Shown: one piece after another, positions 52,731 through 60,745 of the stretch | Layout: each line of letters begins with the position of its first letter | Numbering within the stretch: the stretch's first letter is position 1 | Assembly: GCF_002259645.1 (NCBI RefSeq) | Contig: NZ_MWWV01000006.1 | Span: 62,001 to 126,000, forward strand | Direction: 5' to 3' | DNA from: Bifidobacterium tissieri | GTDB taxonomy: Bacteria; Actinomycetota; Actinomycetes; Actinomycetales; Bifidobacteriaceae | DNA: 64,000 bases | Made by a program: the position numbers and the translations under genes | Notes under the pieces: generated by a model | Seen by the model: the letters and a program-made list of their open reading frames with translations, nothing else | Told to the model about the DNA's origin: nothing | Database searches by the model: none

Positions 52731-54316
52731 TCGTCACCGACCAGCGGCACACGCCCATTGCGGCCATCGACTCGTTCAATCTCGACCTCGCGTACGGGGA
52801 CGAGGAGAACGATTTCGAGCTGCTCGCCCCGTTCCTGCCCGACGCTGGCGCGTTCATCGGCATCGACGGCACCGAATACGGCGGGATCATCGAACAACGC
52901 TCGTCGGACGGGTCCGCGAGGGGCCGTACATGGCATGGCATCCTCGCCGGCAAGATCCTCGCCCCCGACACAGGCCAGGACTACCTGACCGTCAACGGGA
53001 CCGCGGCGACCATCCTCAACCAGCTGTTCGCCCGCATGGGACTGCAGGACCTGTTCGAGGGGGTCTCCCCGAAAACGGACATCACGATCAACTCCTACCG
53101 GTTCGAACGGTATGTCGACGCCTACACCGGCATCCGCGCCATGCTCGCCAGCGTCGGCGCGAAACTCCATCTCATGTGGGCGGAAGGCACCGTCATGGCC
53201 AGCGCCCTGCCACGCGCCACATACGGGGACACGATCGACTCCGACCTGCTCGAGTTCGACAGCACCCGCGACCACCGGCCGATCAACCACCTCATCGGCC
53301 TGGGCGAGGGGGAGCTGCGCGACCGCGCGGTCACCCACTGGTACGCCGACAGAACCGGCAAGGTCAGCCAGACCCAATCCCTGTTCGGATTGGACGAACG
53401 GACCGCGATCTACGACTACTCGAGCGCCAAGATCGACGATCTTAGGGAGGACACCGAGAAGAAGCTCAAGGAGCTGCAGACGCAGGGCGAGATCTCGGTC
53501 ACCCTGCGAGCCGGCAGTGGCATCGAGTTCGACATCGGCGATACCGTCACCAGTCGTGATCAGACACTCGGCATCGATGTGACCGCCACCGTCACCAAGA
53601 AGATCATCAAGGTCGATTCGGGCGTGCTGTCCGTCGACTACGAGATCGGATCCACGAGCACGTCCAAGTCCTCATGGTCCGGCAGCGCCGAGACCAGCAG
53701 CGGCGGAGGCGGCGGAGGCGGAACTGTCGGCATCGTCGCCGGAGACGGCATCACGATCACGAACGGCAACAGGATCAACGCCGTGGTCACCCAATCCAAG
53801 CTCGACGCGGTAAGGGCGCTGGCCGAGGAGGCCAACACGACGGCCAGCGGATACGCCGAACAGATCGGACAGGCCCAGCAGACCGCGGCAAACGCCGTCG
53901 CCACTGCCAACCAGAGCGTCCGCAACCTGAACGGCACATCGCCGATCCACGTATGGAGAAGCGACGACAAGGCGACGGCCACCGTGTACGCGGATACCGC
54001 CACGCAGAACGCCGACGGCATGATGAGCGCCTCGGACAAGACCAAGCTCGACGACATCAGCCCGTACGCGAACCATTACACGCTGCCCGCGGCCACCCTG
54101 GACACGCTCGGTGGCGTCAAACCCGACGGCAGCACCATCACCATCACCAATGACGGGACCATCACCGCTCACACGACGGGAAGCGGGGGCGGGCTCACGT
54201 TCCCGGTCGGCTACATCGTGCGCAACACCACCGGGGAGAATCCGGGCAGCGTGTTCGGCGGCACCTGGCAGGAACTGCCATCACTGGGCGCGTACACGTG
54301 GGAACGAATCAAATAG
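52718..54316 (+). CDS. tail-associated baseplate protein (Tal-like)
   Basis: 532 residues from ATG after GGAAAGGAG. N-terminal about 330 residues form the siphovirus ReqiPepy6 gp37-like/Tal hub (LDLAYGDEENDFEL, ILAGKILAPDTGQDYL, YDYSSAKIDDLREDTEKKLKEL). A Gly8 linker (about 330) leads to helical and fibre-like repeats, with SDKTKLDDI and a terminal VGYIVRNTTGENPGSVFGGTW motif common in phage fibre/baseplate ends. Confidence 0.8.
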   Translation: MVELIVTDQRHTPIAAIDSFNLDLAYGDEENDFELLAPFLPDAGAFIGIDGTEYGGIIEQRSSDGSARGRTWHGILAGKILAPDTGQDYLTVNGTAATILNQLFARMGLQDLFEGVSPKTDITINSYRFERYVDAYTGIRAMLASVGAKLHLMWAEGTVMASALPRATYGDTIDSDLLEFDSTRDHRPINHLIGLGEGELRDRAVTHWYADRTGKVSQTQSLFGLDERTAIYDYSSAKIDDLREDTEKKLKELQTQGEISVTLRAGSGIEFDIGDTVTSRDQTLGIDVTATVTKKIIKVDSGVLSVDYEIGSTSTSKSSWSGSAETSSGGGGGGGTVGIVAGDGITITNGNRINAVVTQSKLDAVRALAEEANTTASGYAEQIGQAQQTAANAVATANQSVRNLNGTSPIHVWRSDDKATATVYADTATQNADGMMSASDKTKLDDISPYANHYTLPAATLDTLGGVKPDGSTITITNDGTITAHTTGSGGGLTFPVGYIVRNTTGENPGSVFGGTWQELPSLGAYTWERIK

Positions 54317-54330
54317 AAAGGATCCCGAAC

Positions 54331-54564
54331 ATGGGCAAGACGACCGATCTGACCGCGTACGAGTGTGATCGGTGCGGCCGGAAGGATTTCCTGCAGGCGT
54401 CGGACCTGCAGGTCCGAGACTGGTACGACGTGACACGCGTCACCACGGGCAGCACGACTGCGCCGTACGTGCTGTGTGGCACCTGCTGGACTGTCTACCA
54501 GAGTCTCCTCAAACAGCAGACCGGCGAGTTCGAGAAGTTCCTCGAGGAAGGAAAGACCGTATGA
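54331..54564 (+). CDS. small zinc-ribbon tail-region protein
   Basis: 77 residues after GAAAGGAT. CDRCG (about residue 10) and CGTC (about 50) make a zinc ribbon. Its stop overlaps the receptor-binding protein start (GTATGA). Function unknown. Confidence 0.6.
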   Translation: MGKTTDLTAYECDRCGRKDFLQASDLQVRDWYDVTRVTTGSTTAPYVLCGTCWTVYQSLLKQQTGEFEKFLEEGKTV

Positions 54565-55421
54565 CTATCGACTTCATCACAGGCAAGGCCGGAACGGACC
54601 ATATCGACGGCAACGACTGGCGAAGCATCAACGCAAGCATCATCGGCCTGGACGACTACGTGATGCGACTGCGCAACGAACTGGCCATCAGCGTGCAGGA
54701 CTCCAACCATGTCGTGATCGATACCGGCATGGCCATGCTCAACGGGGGCGCAGCACACGTCACCGCCGCGGAGACCGTCACCATCCAGTCCGGCACGCAG
54801 GGGCAGAAACGCAACGACCTCGTCTGCCTGCGATATACCAAGACCGGCGACATCGAGAAGGCAAGCCTCGTGTGCATCAAGGGCACGCCCACCACGGGGA
54901 CGCCGGCGGATCCCTCATACAATAAGGCGAGCACACTACTGGGATCGACCACAGTGCACGACATGCCGCTCTACCGACTCCCTCTCAACGGCATCACCCT
55001 CGGCACCCCGGTCAAACTGTTCCGCACATTGGACTCGCTCGCAAGTGTGTGGGATTCCCTGACCCAGCGCATCACGTTTGATAGGTCTGGCACCACCACG
55101 GTGTCCGATCCGATGGCGATCGGCGGGCAGGTGTTCTCCTCCGATCAGGGCCATCTGGCCATGGTTACCCTCCGATGGGTCAACGCCGGATCGTTTTATT
55201 CGGACGGGTGGGCGAAGACCCGCCTTGCTCGCATGGTCGGGTGGAGGGCCACGCGGGAGGCTATTCAGGTGTGTTCGGAGAACGTCGACTGGGATCATGT
55301 CAGCAAGGCGTTCATCCAGTGCGCGGACGAGTGGATCAACTGGATGCCGTCAGGAGGCTGGCAGGTGCCGGAGAACGCGTGGCACAACTGCTCCATGGTC
55401 TTCCCCGTGGAACGCACCTAG
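54561..55421 (+). CDS. receptor-binding/tail fibre protein with invertible C-terminus
   Basis: 286 residues in the present orientation. Constant N-terminus (1-160; MTIDFITGKAGTDHIDGNDW, then a beta region). The inverted repeat at 55049-55067 encodes WDSLTQ; the last about 120 residues after it are switchable. Its C-terminus (WVNAGSFYSDGWAKTRLARMV, VPENAWHNCSMVFPV) aligns with the silent cassette encoded on the other strand. The stop TAG shares a CTAG palindrome with the cassette stop. Host binding is inferred. Confidence 0.8.
   Translation: MTIDFITGKAGTDHIDGNDWRSINASIIGLDDYVMRLRNELAISVQDSNHVVIDTGMAMLNGGAAHVTAAETVTIQSGTQGQKRNDLVCLRYTKTGDIEKASLVCIKGTPTTGTPADPSYNKASTLLGSTTVHDMPLYRLPLNGITLGTPVKLFRTLDSLASVWDSLTQRITFDRSGTTTVSDPMAIGGQVFSSDQGHLAMVTLRWVNAGSFYSDGWAKTRLARMVGWRATREAIQVCSENVDWDHVSKAFIQCADEWINWMPSGGWQVPENAWHNCSMVFPVERT
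55049..55067 (+). repeat. inverted repeat, left end of invertible segment
   Basis: GTGGGATTCCCTGACCCAG, inverse-complementary to 55760-55778 over all 19 bases. Flanking bases differ, so the recombination site is 19 bp or less. Confidence 0.92.
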
Positions 55422-55778
55422 ACGCGGAGAACGGGGAAAATGAGTGCGGCCTGATGCCACTGCTGTTTCGGGATCTCATACTGGCCGCCGGTATGCTGCC
55501 AGTAGATGTCCTGATTCTGCACTCCGATGATGCCGCTGCCGGCTACGTCCGAGCCGGTGTTCTCCGCGCAAATGAAATCGTAGCCCTCCCCGTTGGTTTT
55601 GAAATTCACCATCCGGGCGAGATTGACTCTCTTCCATGACGGGCTCATGAACGACCCATTATTCATCCAGAACACGCGCATGAGCGCGACCCCGTTGACC
55701 ACGGTGCCGGTCACGCTGACCGTGTCCGAACTGTCTGCAAGCTTGGTCCATATGACCGTCTGGGTCAGGGAATCCCAC
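55418..55778 (-). pseudogene. silent alternative C-terminal cassette of the receptor-binding gene
   Basis: 120 codons open from the right inverted repeat to TAG at 55418, with no start or ribosome site at its beginning. Its NNGSFMSPSWKRVNLARMV and IPKQQWHQAALIFPV parallel the active end (NAGSFYSDGWAKTRLARMV, VPENAWHNCSMVFPV). It is a stored variant, not decay. Confidence 0.8.
55760..55778 (-). repeat. inverted repeat, right end of invertible segment
   Basis: CTGGGTCAGGGAATCCCAC, the exact reverse complement of 55049-55067. Its last base is the first base of the recombinase stop codon (CTA on this strand, 55778-55780), so inversion leaves the recombinase gene unchanged. Confidence 0.92.
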
Positions 55779-56647
55779 TACGCGATGAGCGCTCGCTCGT
55801 AGAGACGTTGCGCGTCCCTGAGCGCGGTGAGATCGGGTTTGAGATAGTAGCGGGCCGTGGTCTGGATGTCACTGTGCCCGAGCATCTTCGACACGACCGC
55901 GATATCCGCTCCCGATGCCAGCGCGTTCGTCGCCCACGAATGCCTCAGGTTGCGCGGCGGCACATACGGCAGATCATGCCGCAGACAGTAGGCGCGATAC
56001 GCGCGAGCCGCCTGCGGCGGAGTCAACCCGCCGATCAGCCGCCCCGATGATCTCGACTTCAACTCCCGCAGGCGGCGTACCGCGAACCGAGGCAACGGGA
56101 GCGTCCGCCGGGACAGAGAGGTTTTCGGATCCACGACGATCACCCGTCCGCTGACCCATTGCACGCCACGTTCCACTCGCAGGATGCCGGCGCGCAGATC
56201 CACGTCACTCCATTCCAGCCCGTATCCCTCTTCCGTGCGGAGCCCGCAGGTGGACGCGCAGATGAGCCACGCCTCCAATGGCGCATCGTAGAATCCGCGC
56301 AGTTGGATGCGCTGCTGACGGAGAGTGAGTAGCAGGGGCTCGTACCGTCTGCTCTGCGGCAGGCGGATCTGCCTGCGAGTGATGTCCACGTCCAGCAGGC
56401 CCCAGCGGATCGCGCGACGCAGCATGGCGCGCAGCAGCGTCCACGCCTTGCGGGCGACGCCTGCCGAGGACAGGCCGGCGATCCACTCGTCGACCGTGTC
56501 CACGGTGATGTCCTCCATGCTCATGCCACCTAGTGTGGGTGCGACGTGCAGCCTCCATGCGCTCTCATAGCCGATCACAGTGCATTCACGGAGCGTTGCC
56601 GTGCAGTAGGGCAGGAATCGTGTCGTCCAAAACTCGTCCAGCAACAT
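55778..56647 (-). CDS. tyrosine recombinase, likely invertase of the receptor-binding cassette
   Basis: 289 residues from ATG 56647 (an in-frame start at 56728 adds 27 residues). N-terminal SAM-like core-binding domain (LDEFWTTRFLPYCTATLRECT), catalytic domain with first Arg in STCGLRTEEGYGLEW, box II RNLRHSW, GHSDIQTT and the tyrosine in ARYYLKP. The first His of the usual HxxR is Arg here. It is not beside an att core but touches the inverted repeat, so it most likely drives the inversion; the attR integrase handles integration. Confidence 0.8.
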   Translation of the reverse strand: MLLDEFWTTRFLPYCTATLRECTVIGYESAWRLHVAPTLGGMSMEDITVDTVDEWIAGLSSAGVARKAWTLLRAMLRRAIRWGLLDVDITRRQIRLPQSRRYEPLLLTLRQQRIQLRGFYDAPLEAWLICASTCGLRTEEGYGLEWSDVDLRAGILRVERGVQWVSGRVIVVDPKTSLSRRTLPLPRFAVRRLRELKSRSSGRLIGGLTPPQAARAYRAYCLRHDLPYVPPRNLRHSWATNALASGADIAVVSKMLGHSDIQTTARYYLKPDLTALRDAQRLYERALIA

Positions 56648-56743
56648 AGTTTTCCAATCCTGGATTCCCACACGCCCGGCGGCCGTTCCGCACGGGTGGA
56701 GCGTATGGGATTTTCCTAGGTAATCCAATCAGAGAGGATTCGC

Positions 56744-57181
56744 ATGCTGTTTCCCGGTTTGTTCGCGTCGCCGGAGTTCTGGACCGCGCTCATCGTCGCG
56801 TCGGTCGGTTCGGGCGGTGTCATGGCGTGGATCCTGCGCCGCATCGACCGGCATCTGGACCGGCATGACATGACCATCACCCGTGACGAGCTCGACCGCG
56901 CCCTGGCGTCCTCGCCGGTGATCGTCTCGCTCGAGGCCAAGCTGGACCGGGATTTCGCCCGGCTGGACGAGGCGGACCGCGACCGTCGCGCCATCCGCCT
57001 GGACGTGCTCCGCATCGAGATGTTCGCCCACACCAGCACGCGCACCCAGCACGAACGCCAGCTGGAGGCCGGCAAGGAGTACCTGGCGCTCGGCGGCAAC
57101 GGTTTGGGCCACGCCAGGTACGACGCGCTCAAACAGGACTACGTGCGCAGGGAAACGTCCGATGACTGGGAGTACCGGTGA
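56744..57181 (+). CDS. membrane-anchored coiled-coil protein, lysis region
   Basis: 145 residues after AGAGGA. One N-terminal membrane segment (FWTALIVASVGSGGVMAWIL) followed by a charged coiled coil. Phage proteins of this shape beside endolysin genes are often holins or antiholins; the role is a guess. Overlaps the next gene by GTGA. Confidence 0.6.
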   Translation: MLFPGLFASPEFWTALIVASVGSGGVMAWILRRIDRHLDRHDMTITRDELDRALASSPVIVSLEAKLDRDFARLDEADRDRRAIRLDVLRIEMFAHTSTRTQHERQLEAGKEYLALGGNGLGHARYDALKQDYVRRETSDDWEYR

Positions 57182-57327
57182 CCGGCCGCGACATCATCCG
57201 ACTGGTGGCCGTCGTCCTGCTCACTGCCCTCGCCATCATGGCCGCGATCATGGTGGGCGTGCTGCTGCTGGTCGTGCTCCTGCGGGGGCTCGCCCTGCTG
57301 CTCGCGTTTCCGTTCCTGCTCCCATGA
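57178..57327 (+). CDS. 49-residue holin-like membrane peptide
   Basis: GTG start overlapping the previous stop. Nearly all hydrophobic, two membrane segments (LVAVVLLTALAIMAAIM and a LLLVVLLRGLALLLAF stretch) with one Arg between. Small two-segment proteins ahead of endolysin are typical holins. Confidence 0.55.
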   Translation: MTGRDIIRLVAVVLLTALAIMAAIMVGVLLLVVLLRGLALLLAFPFLLP

Positions 57328-57391
57328 CCATCGCCCGCCCCGTCATGGGGATGGGCCACATTGCCCCGATCTGGGGCGGAAAGGAGGCCGT

Positions 57392-58225
57392 ATGGCCTAT
57401 GAAACCCTGACCCAATACACAGCCGCATGCTATACGAGTGGCCGGCCGTACGGGATCACATCCATCACCATCCACTGGTGGGATGATCCCAGCCGGCATC
57501 CGACATTCGAGGGTGCCATCAGCACGTTCACCAGCGGCTCGCGCAGAACCTCGGCCCACTACGTCGCCGAGGCGGGGCGCGTGGCATGTCTGGTGGATCC
57601 CGACGACCGCGCGTGGGCGTGCGGAGACGGCGTCGGACGCAACAGTGGTGGAAATGACCGGAGCATCAGCATCGAATGCAATCCCCGGCAGTCCGACGGC
57701 GACTACGAGACCATCGGCGAGTTGATCCGTGACCTGCGCGGCGTATACGGCGATCTGCCACTCCATCCCCACCGGCACTGGACCAGTACCGATTGCCCGG
57801 GCACCTACGACCTCGACCGGCTCGACCGTATCGCACGCGGTTCGGCCCCCGCCGAGTCCGCACCCAGGCCGGAGACCACGGCACCGACCGTGCTGGAGGT
57901 GGACGGTTCGTGCGGTCCTCTCACCATCCGCAGGTGGCAGGAGGTCATGGGCACCAGCGTGGACGGCAAAATCAGCGGCCAGCTCGTACCCGACTGCCGC
58001 ACCTACTGGCGTCCCGCGCTCGTGGACTCGTGCGTCACCTATGGCGGATACGGCAGTGAGCTGATCCGCCGCGTTCAGGCCCAGTTGGGTCAGGGGCAGG
58101 ATGGTCTGCTCGGCCCCGGCACGATCAGGGCGATCCAGGCGCATCTGGGCGTCGCGCAGGACGCGTCGTTCGGCCCGGCCACGGTGCGGGCATTGCAGAC
58201 CCGGCTCAATGAGAATCGATTCTAG
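57392..58225 (+). CDS. endolysin, N-acetylmuramoyl-L-alanine amidase
   Basis: 277 residues after GGAAAGGAGG. Amidase_2 domain (1-150) with zinc ligands in ITIHWW, HPHRHW and the final STDCPG. C-terminal peptidoglycan-binding repeats (about 170-277) with GPLTIRRWQEVMG and GPATVRALQTRL. No signal peptide, so it needs a holin. It cuts the amide between MurNAc and L-Ala. Confidence 0.9.
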   Translation: MAYETLTQYTAACYTSGRPYGITSITIHWWDDPSRHPTFEGAISTFTSGSRRTSAHYVAEAGRVACLVDPDDRAWACGDGVGRNSGGNDRSISIECNPRQSDGDYETIGELIRDLRGVYGDLPLHPHRHWTSTDCPGTYDLDRLDRIARGSAPAESAPRPETTAPTVLEVDGSCGPLTIRRWQEVMGTSVDGKISGQLVPDCRTYWRPALVDSCVTYGGYGSELIRRVQAQLGQGQDGLLGPGTIRAIQAHLGVAQDASFGPATVRALQTRLNENRF

Positions 58226-58236
58226 GGAGGATCCAT

Positions 58237-58473
58237 ATGGCAGAAGACGAGAACACGCCGCAGCACGCTGCGGACACCACCCCGTACACGCCCGTGTTCG
58301 ACGAGCGCGTACGCACGATCATCTACATCATCACTCTCGTCGCCGGCATCGTCGGTCTCGGCGTTTCGGCGTTCGGGGATCCGCAGGTCGGCGCCTACAT
58401 CAGCTCCGCGGCCGGCGTGATCGCCGCAGCATTCGGTGTCGCTTACAACCCGATCCGACTCGCCGGCAAATAA
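58237..58473 (+). CDS. phage holin
   Basis: 78 residues after AGGGAGGA. Acidic N-terminus, two membrane segments (IIYIITLVAGIVGLGV and a GAYISSAAGVIAAAFGV stretch) and a short tail, as in actinophage holins. Directly follows the endolysin gene and precedes a terminator. Confidence 0.8.
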   Translation: MAEDENTPQHAADTTPYTPVFDERVRTIIYIITLVAGIVGLGVSAFGDPQVGAYISSAAGVIAAAFGVAYNPIRLAGK

Positions 58474-58521
58474 CTGCCACCACCATGTCCTAGTGGAATA
58501 ATTTACGCTCGAATACAATTC

Positions 58522-58558
58522 GCCCCTCTCTCGCTTTGGCGGGGGAGGGGCCGTTTTC
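58522..58558 (+). terminator. terminator of the late operon
   Basis: GCCCCTCTCTCGC (58522-58534) pairs with GCGGGGGAGGGGC (58539-58551), then CGTTTT. It separates the lysis genes from the convergent - strand block. Confidence 0.8.
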
Positions 58559-58568
58559 CCGTTTCCGG

Positions 58569-58910
58569 CTACAACTGTTCGTCGCCGACGAACAGTATGC
58601 GTGCGCCGTTGATCTCCGAAGCCCGTTGGGCGATGGCCCGATGCCATGAGGCCGGCATGCCCTGGGTGGATTCGATCTCCACTCGAGGCACCAGCAGCGC
58701 GGATTCGCCGGACTGGGATGCGAGCCGATCGACCTCCGCGTCGAATCGCTTTTTGAGCGCGCACAGGTCCATTTCCAATCCGGCTGGCAGGAGCCTGGTG
58801 TGCTCCCACCGTTTGACGCTTGATTCCGCAACATCCCAGTGGATGGCGAGCCATTTGGTGGACAGGCCCATGCTTTCGCGCAGGCATTTCATCTCGGCGC
58901 TCGTGATCAT
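58569..58910 (-). CDS. HTH regulator of the YdiL/Aca2-like type
   Basis: 113 residues. ITSAEMKCLRESMGLSTKWLAIHWDVAESSVKRWE is an HTH like that of YdiL/DUF1870 proteins, the family that includes the anti-CRISPR-associated regulator Aca2. The C-terminal half with MPASWHRAIAQRA resembles the dimer part of that family in outline. Last gene of a four-gene - strand block; overlaps the preceding gene by ATGA. Regulation of its own operon is inferred. Confidence 0.6.
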   Translation of the reverse strand: MITSAEMKCLRESMGLSTKWLAIHWDVAESSVKRWEHTRLLPAGLEMDLCALKKRFDAEVDRLASQSGESALLVPRVEIESTQGMPASWHRAIAQRASEINGARILFVGDEQL

Positions 58911-59489
58911 TCGGTTCCTCCGTTCTGTTCGTGCTGGCTGATGATTTTGTCGATCTGGGCGATTCGTGTCATCAGGCGCTGTCGTTCCTCGCGCAATGCG
59001 GCGAGCGGATCACTGTCGTCGTTGACCAGCTCGTATTTGTCCTGGTCGAGCAGGGTGAGCGCGGATGCCGGCAGGTCGCGGATCTCGAGGATAACGCCGT
59101 CGCAGTCGCCTACCTCCGGGTATTTCGCGCTGCCGGCACGGTCGGCGAAACGGCCGTTGACGATGATCACGTTGTCGGCGAGCCGGACGCTTGCGTCGCG
59201 GCCGGGACGGTATGCGACGCTACGCCCGGCGACAATGATCTCATTATCCTGGCAGTAGTCGCCGGCGTTGACGCGGATGGTTACTCCGGTGTCCTGCCCG
59301 GCGTTCCACCCCCATAGGTCGGCGGCGAGTTGTTCGACTCGCTGCCGGTCGCGGGGATCGAACCGCCATGAGCGGGTTGCGGGATCCCATTTTCCGCCGA
59401 TCGAGCGGGCGCGTTTCGGGCAGTCGGGGGTGATAGGGGCTGACGAGTCGGATGTCGGTGTCGGTGCGGATGATGTTCACGTCCTGCAT
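58907..59489 (-). pseudogene. phage accessory gene with a frameshift in a C5 run
   Basis: Start ATG 59489 after AGGAGA. The first frame reads MQDVNIIRTDTDIRLVSPYHP, then goes off after five C (complement of 59426-59430); the next frame continues DCPKRARSIGGKWDPATRSW and runs clean to 58907. Removing one C would give an intact protein of about 193 residues with a beta-rich middle and a helical acidic C-terminus (ALREERQRLMTRIAQIDKII). It may be inactive, a sequencing error, or a +1 frameshift site. Function unknown. Confidence 0.6.
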
Positions 59490-59506
59490 GATCGTATCTC
59501 CTGTTG

Positions 59507-59998
59507 TCAGATGCGGTGGGTGGCGCGGCCGGTGAACTGGGACGCTTTGACGAGGACGACGGGACGGCCGAGGGCGTGGCCGATCTGCGTGCGGGCGAAA
59601 CTCGCCTCGTTGGCGACCATGCCGTAACGCTGGCTGGTTTCCCGGTCCGCGTAGCCGACGGTGACGCCGGAGGTGGTGGTGTAACGTCCGTGGCCGACGA
59701 TCATGCCGTCGGACGTGGCGTAGACGAACGTGCCTTTTTCCGCGTCCTGCGCCCATGCTGCGAGCTGCGTGGGATCGGCGTCGGCGTCGAAATGCATCCG
59801 GGCGAGGATGTCCTGCGCCTTGGAGATGTAGTAGGGGTGGATCGTGTTTTCATGATCGGAGCCTTCCGCTCGTTCAGGGCTTGCCTTGTGCTTCCCTGTT
59901 GATACCCACACTACACCATCGGAAACGTTTTGTCTCCGGCGTGTCGTGGATTCACCGTCGCCATGGCAGTCCCAGACACTCCCGCGCCCAATCCTCAC
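59507..59998 (-). CDS. hypothetical accessory protein
   Basis: 163 residues from a GTG overlapping the previous stop (GTGA); a GTG at 59911 would give 134 residues and drops a doubtful N-terminus. From YYISKAQDILARMHFDADADP on, the sequence is convincing, with a DGMIVGHGRYTTTSGVTVGYAD beta hairpin core (key residues G-H-G-R-Y). No family recognised. Confidence 0.55.
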   Translation of the reverse strand: MRIGRGSVWDCHGDGESTTRRRQNVSDGVVWVSTGKHKASPERAEGSDHENTIHPYYISKAQDILARMHFDADADPTQLAAWAQDAEKGTFVYATSDGMIVGHGRYTTTSGVTVGYADRETSQRYGMVANEASFARTQIGHALGRPVVLVKASQFTGRATHRI

Positions 59999-60507
59999 CG
60001 TGCTCGGAGATGTAGGACTCGGCGTGCCCAGCGTTCCGCAGTATCGTTCTCCGCATCATCCTCGCCGAGACATAGCATCCAGATCGCCGTTTTTTTGTTG
60101 CCTCCCGCGAACGATGTGGCGGGGCGCAGAAGCCGCACGCACCCATTGTCGCGAAGGAACTTCGCCGTTCTGCTCAGCCGGTTTCGAGCGGTCAGGGTGC
60201 GGTTCTCAATGGCCTTCTCGGCAGCCGAGCCATCGCCGACGTAGGAGAGGTCCAGCTGCTGCTGCGTCGGTAGTATCAGTCCCATTCCAGCGGCCGTGGC
60301 ATCCCATCCGAGCCAATAACACCAGTAGGGGTTGCCCTCGTTGATTGCGGCAGTATCCTCCTTGTCAATAGCTGTCTTGCCCATGAAGCACATCATGCCG
60401 AGGGCGAGCTCATTAAGCTTGAGGTTGTCTCCGACGATCTTGGACAGCTTGCCCCGCTCGGCGAGGGCGAATACGCGGTCAATGTTGCGGTATCCCATGT
60501 ATGTCAT
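59995..60507 (-). CDS. hypothetical protein with winged-helix-like end
   Basis: 170 residues; ATG 60507 after GGAGGG (a GTG at 60522 covers that site). First gene of the - strand block. NRLSRTAKFLRDNGCVRLLRPA near residue 120 looks like a winged helix. Similar to single-domain phage replication/regulatory proteins; no clear family. Confidence 0.55.
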   Translation of the reverse strand: MTYMGYRNIDRVFALAERGKLSKIVGDNLKLNELALGMMCFMGKTAIDKEDTAAINEGNPYWCYWLGWDATAAGMGLILPTQQQLDLSYVGDGSAAEKAIENRTLTARNRLSRTAKFLRDNGCVRLLRPATSFAGGNKKTAIWMLCLGEDDAENDTAERWARRVLHLRAR

Positions 60508-60573
60508 GCCTTTTCCCTCCACACCATGGCTTAGACTGTGATGCGGAGAATCGTATGCGCGGTTTTTCCATCC

Positions 60574-60745
60574 GACCCCGCGGTGTCACCAGCACTGCGG
60601 GGTCTTTCATTCACACACAGATGATATCACACAATCACACACATTGATTAGTGCACACTCACATGTATCGGATACTGCTTACTAACACGTATGTGTGAGC
60701 TAACATAAATCTCTACAAGAAGAGAGACATAAAGGATTACAAAAA
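60574..60745. promoter_or_regulatory. intergenic region after the integrase gene
   Basis: GACCCCGC (60574-60581) pairs with GCGGGGTC (60597-60604), then TTTC, a likely terminator. The rest is AT-rich with repeated TCACACA/TGTGTGA motifs (60612-60670 and near 60695), probably promoter/operator sequence of the - strand block. No gene seen. Confidence 0.45.

Larger units (their letters stand above)
55049..55778. other. invertible receptor-binding cassette
   Basis: 730-bp segment bounded by 19-bp inverted repeats. Two alternative 3' ends of the receptor-binding gene face each other, sharing the CTAG at 55418-55421. Inversion would join the other end in frame: WDSLTQ then TVIWTKLADSS. Both states give full-length proteins, so this switches specificity and not on/off. 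The recombinase gene begins (stop codon) at the right repeat. Confidence 0.85.

Noticed and set aside
54561-56647. Diversity-generating retroelement acting on the tail fibre gene
   Set aside because: No reverse transcriptase gene or template/variable repeat pair was seen; the variation is explained by inverted repeats and a recombinase.
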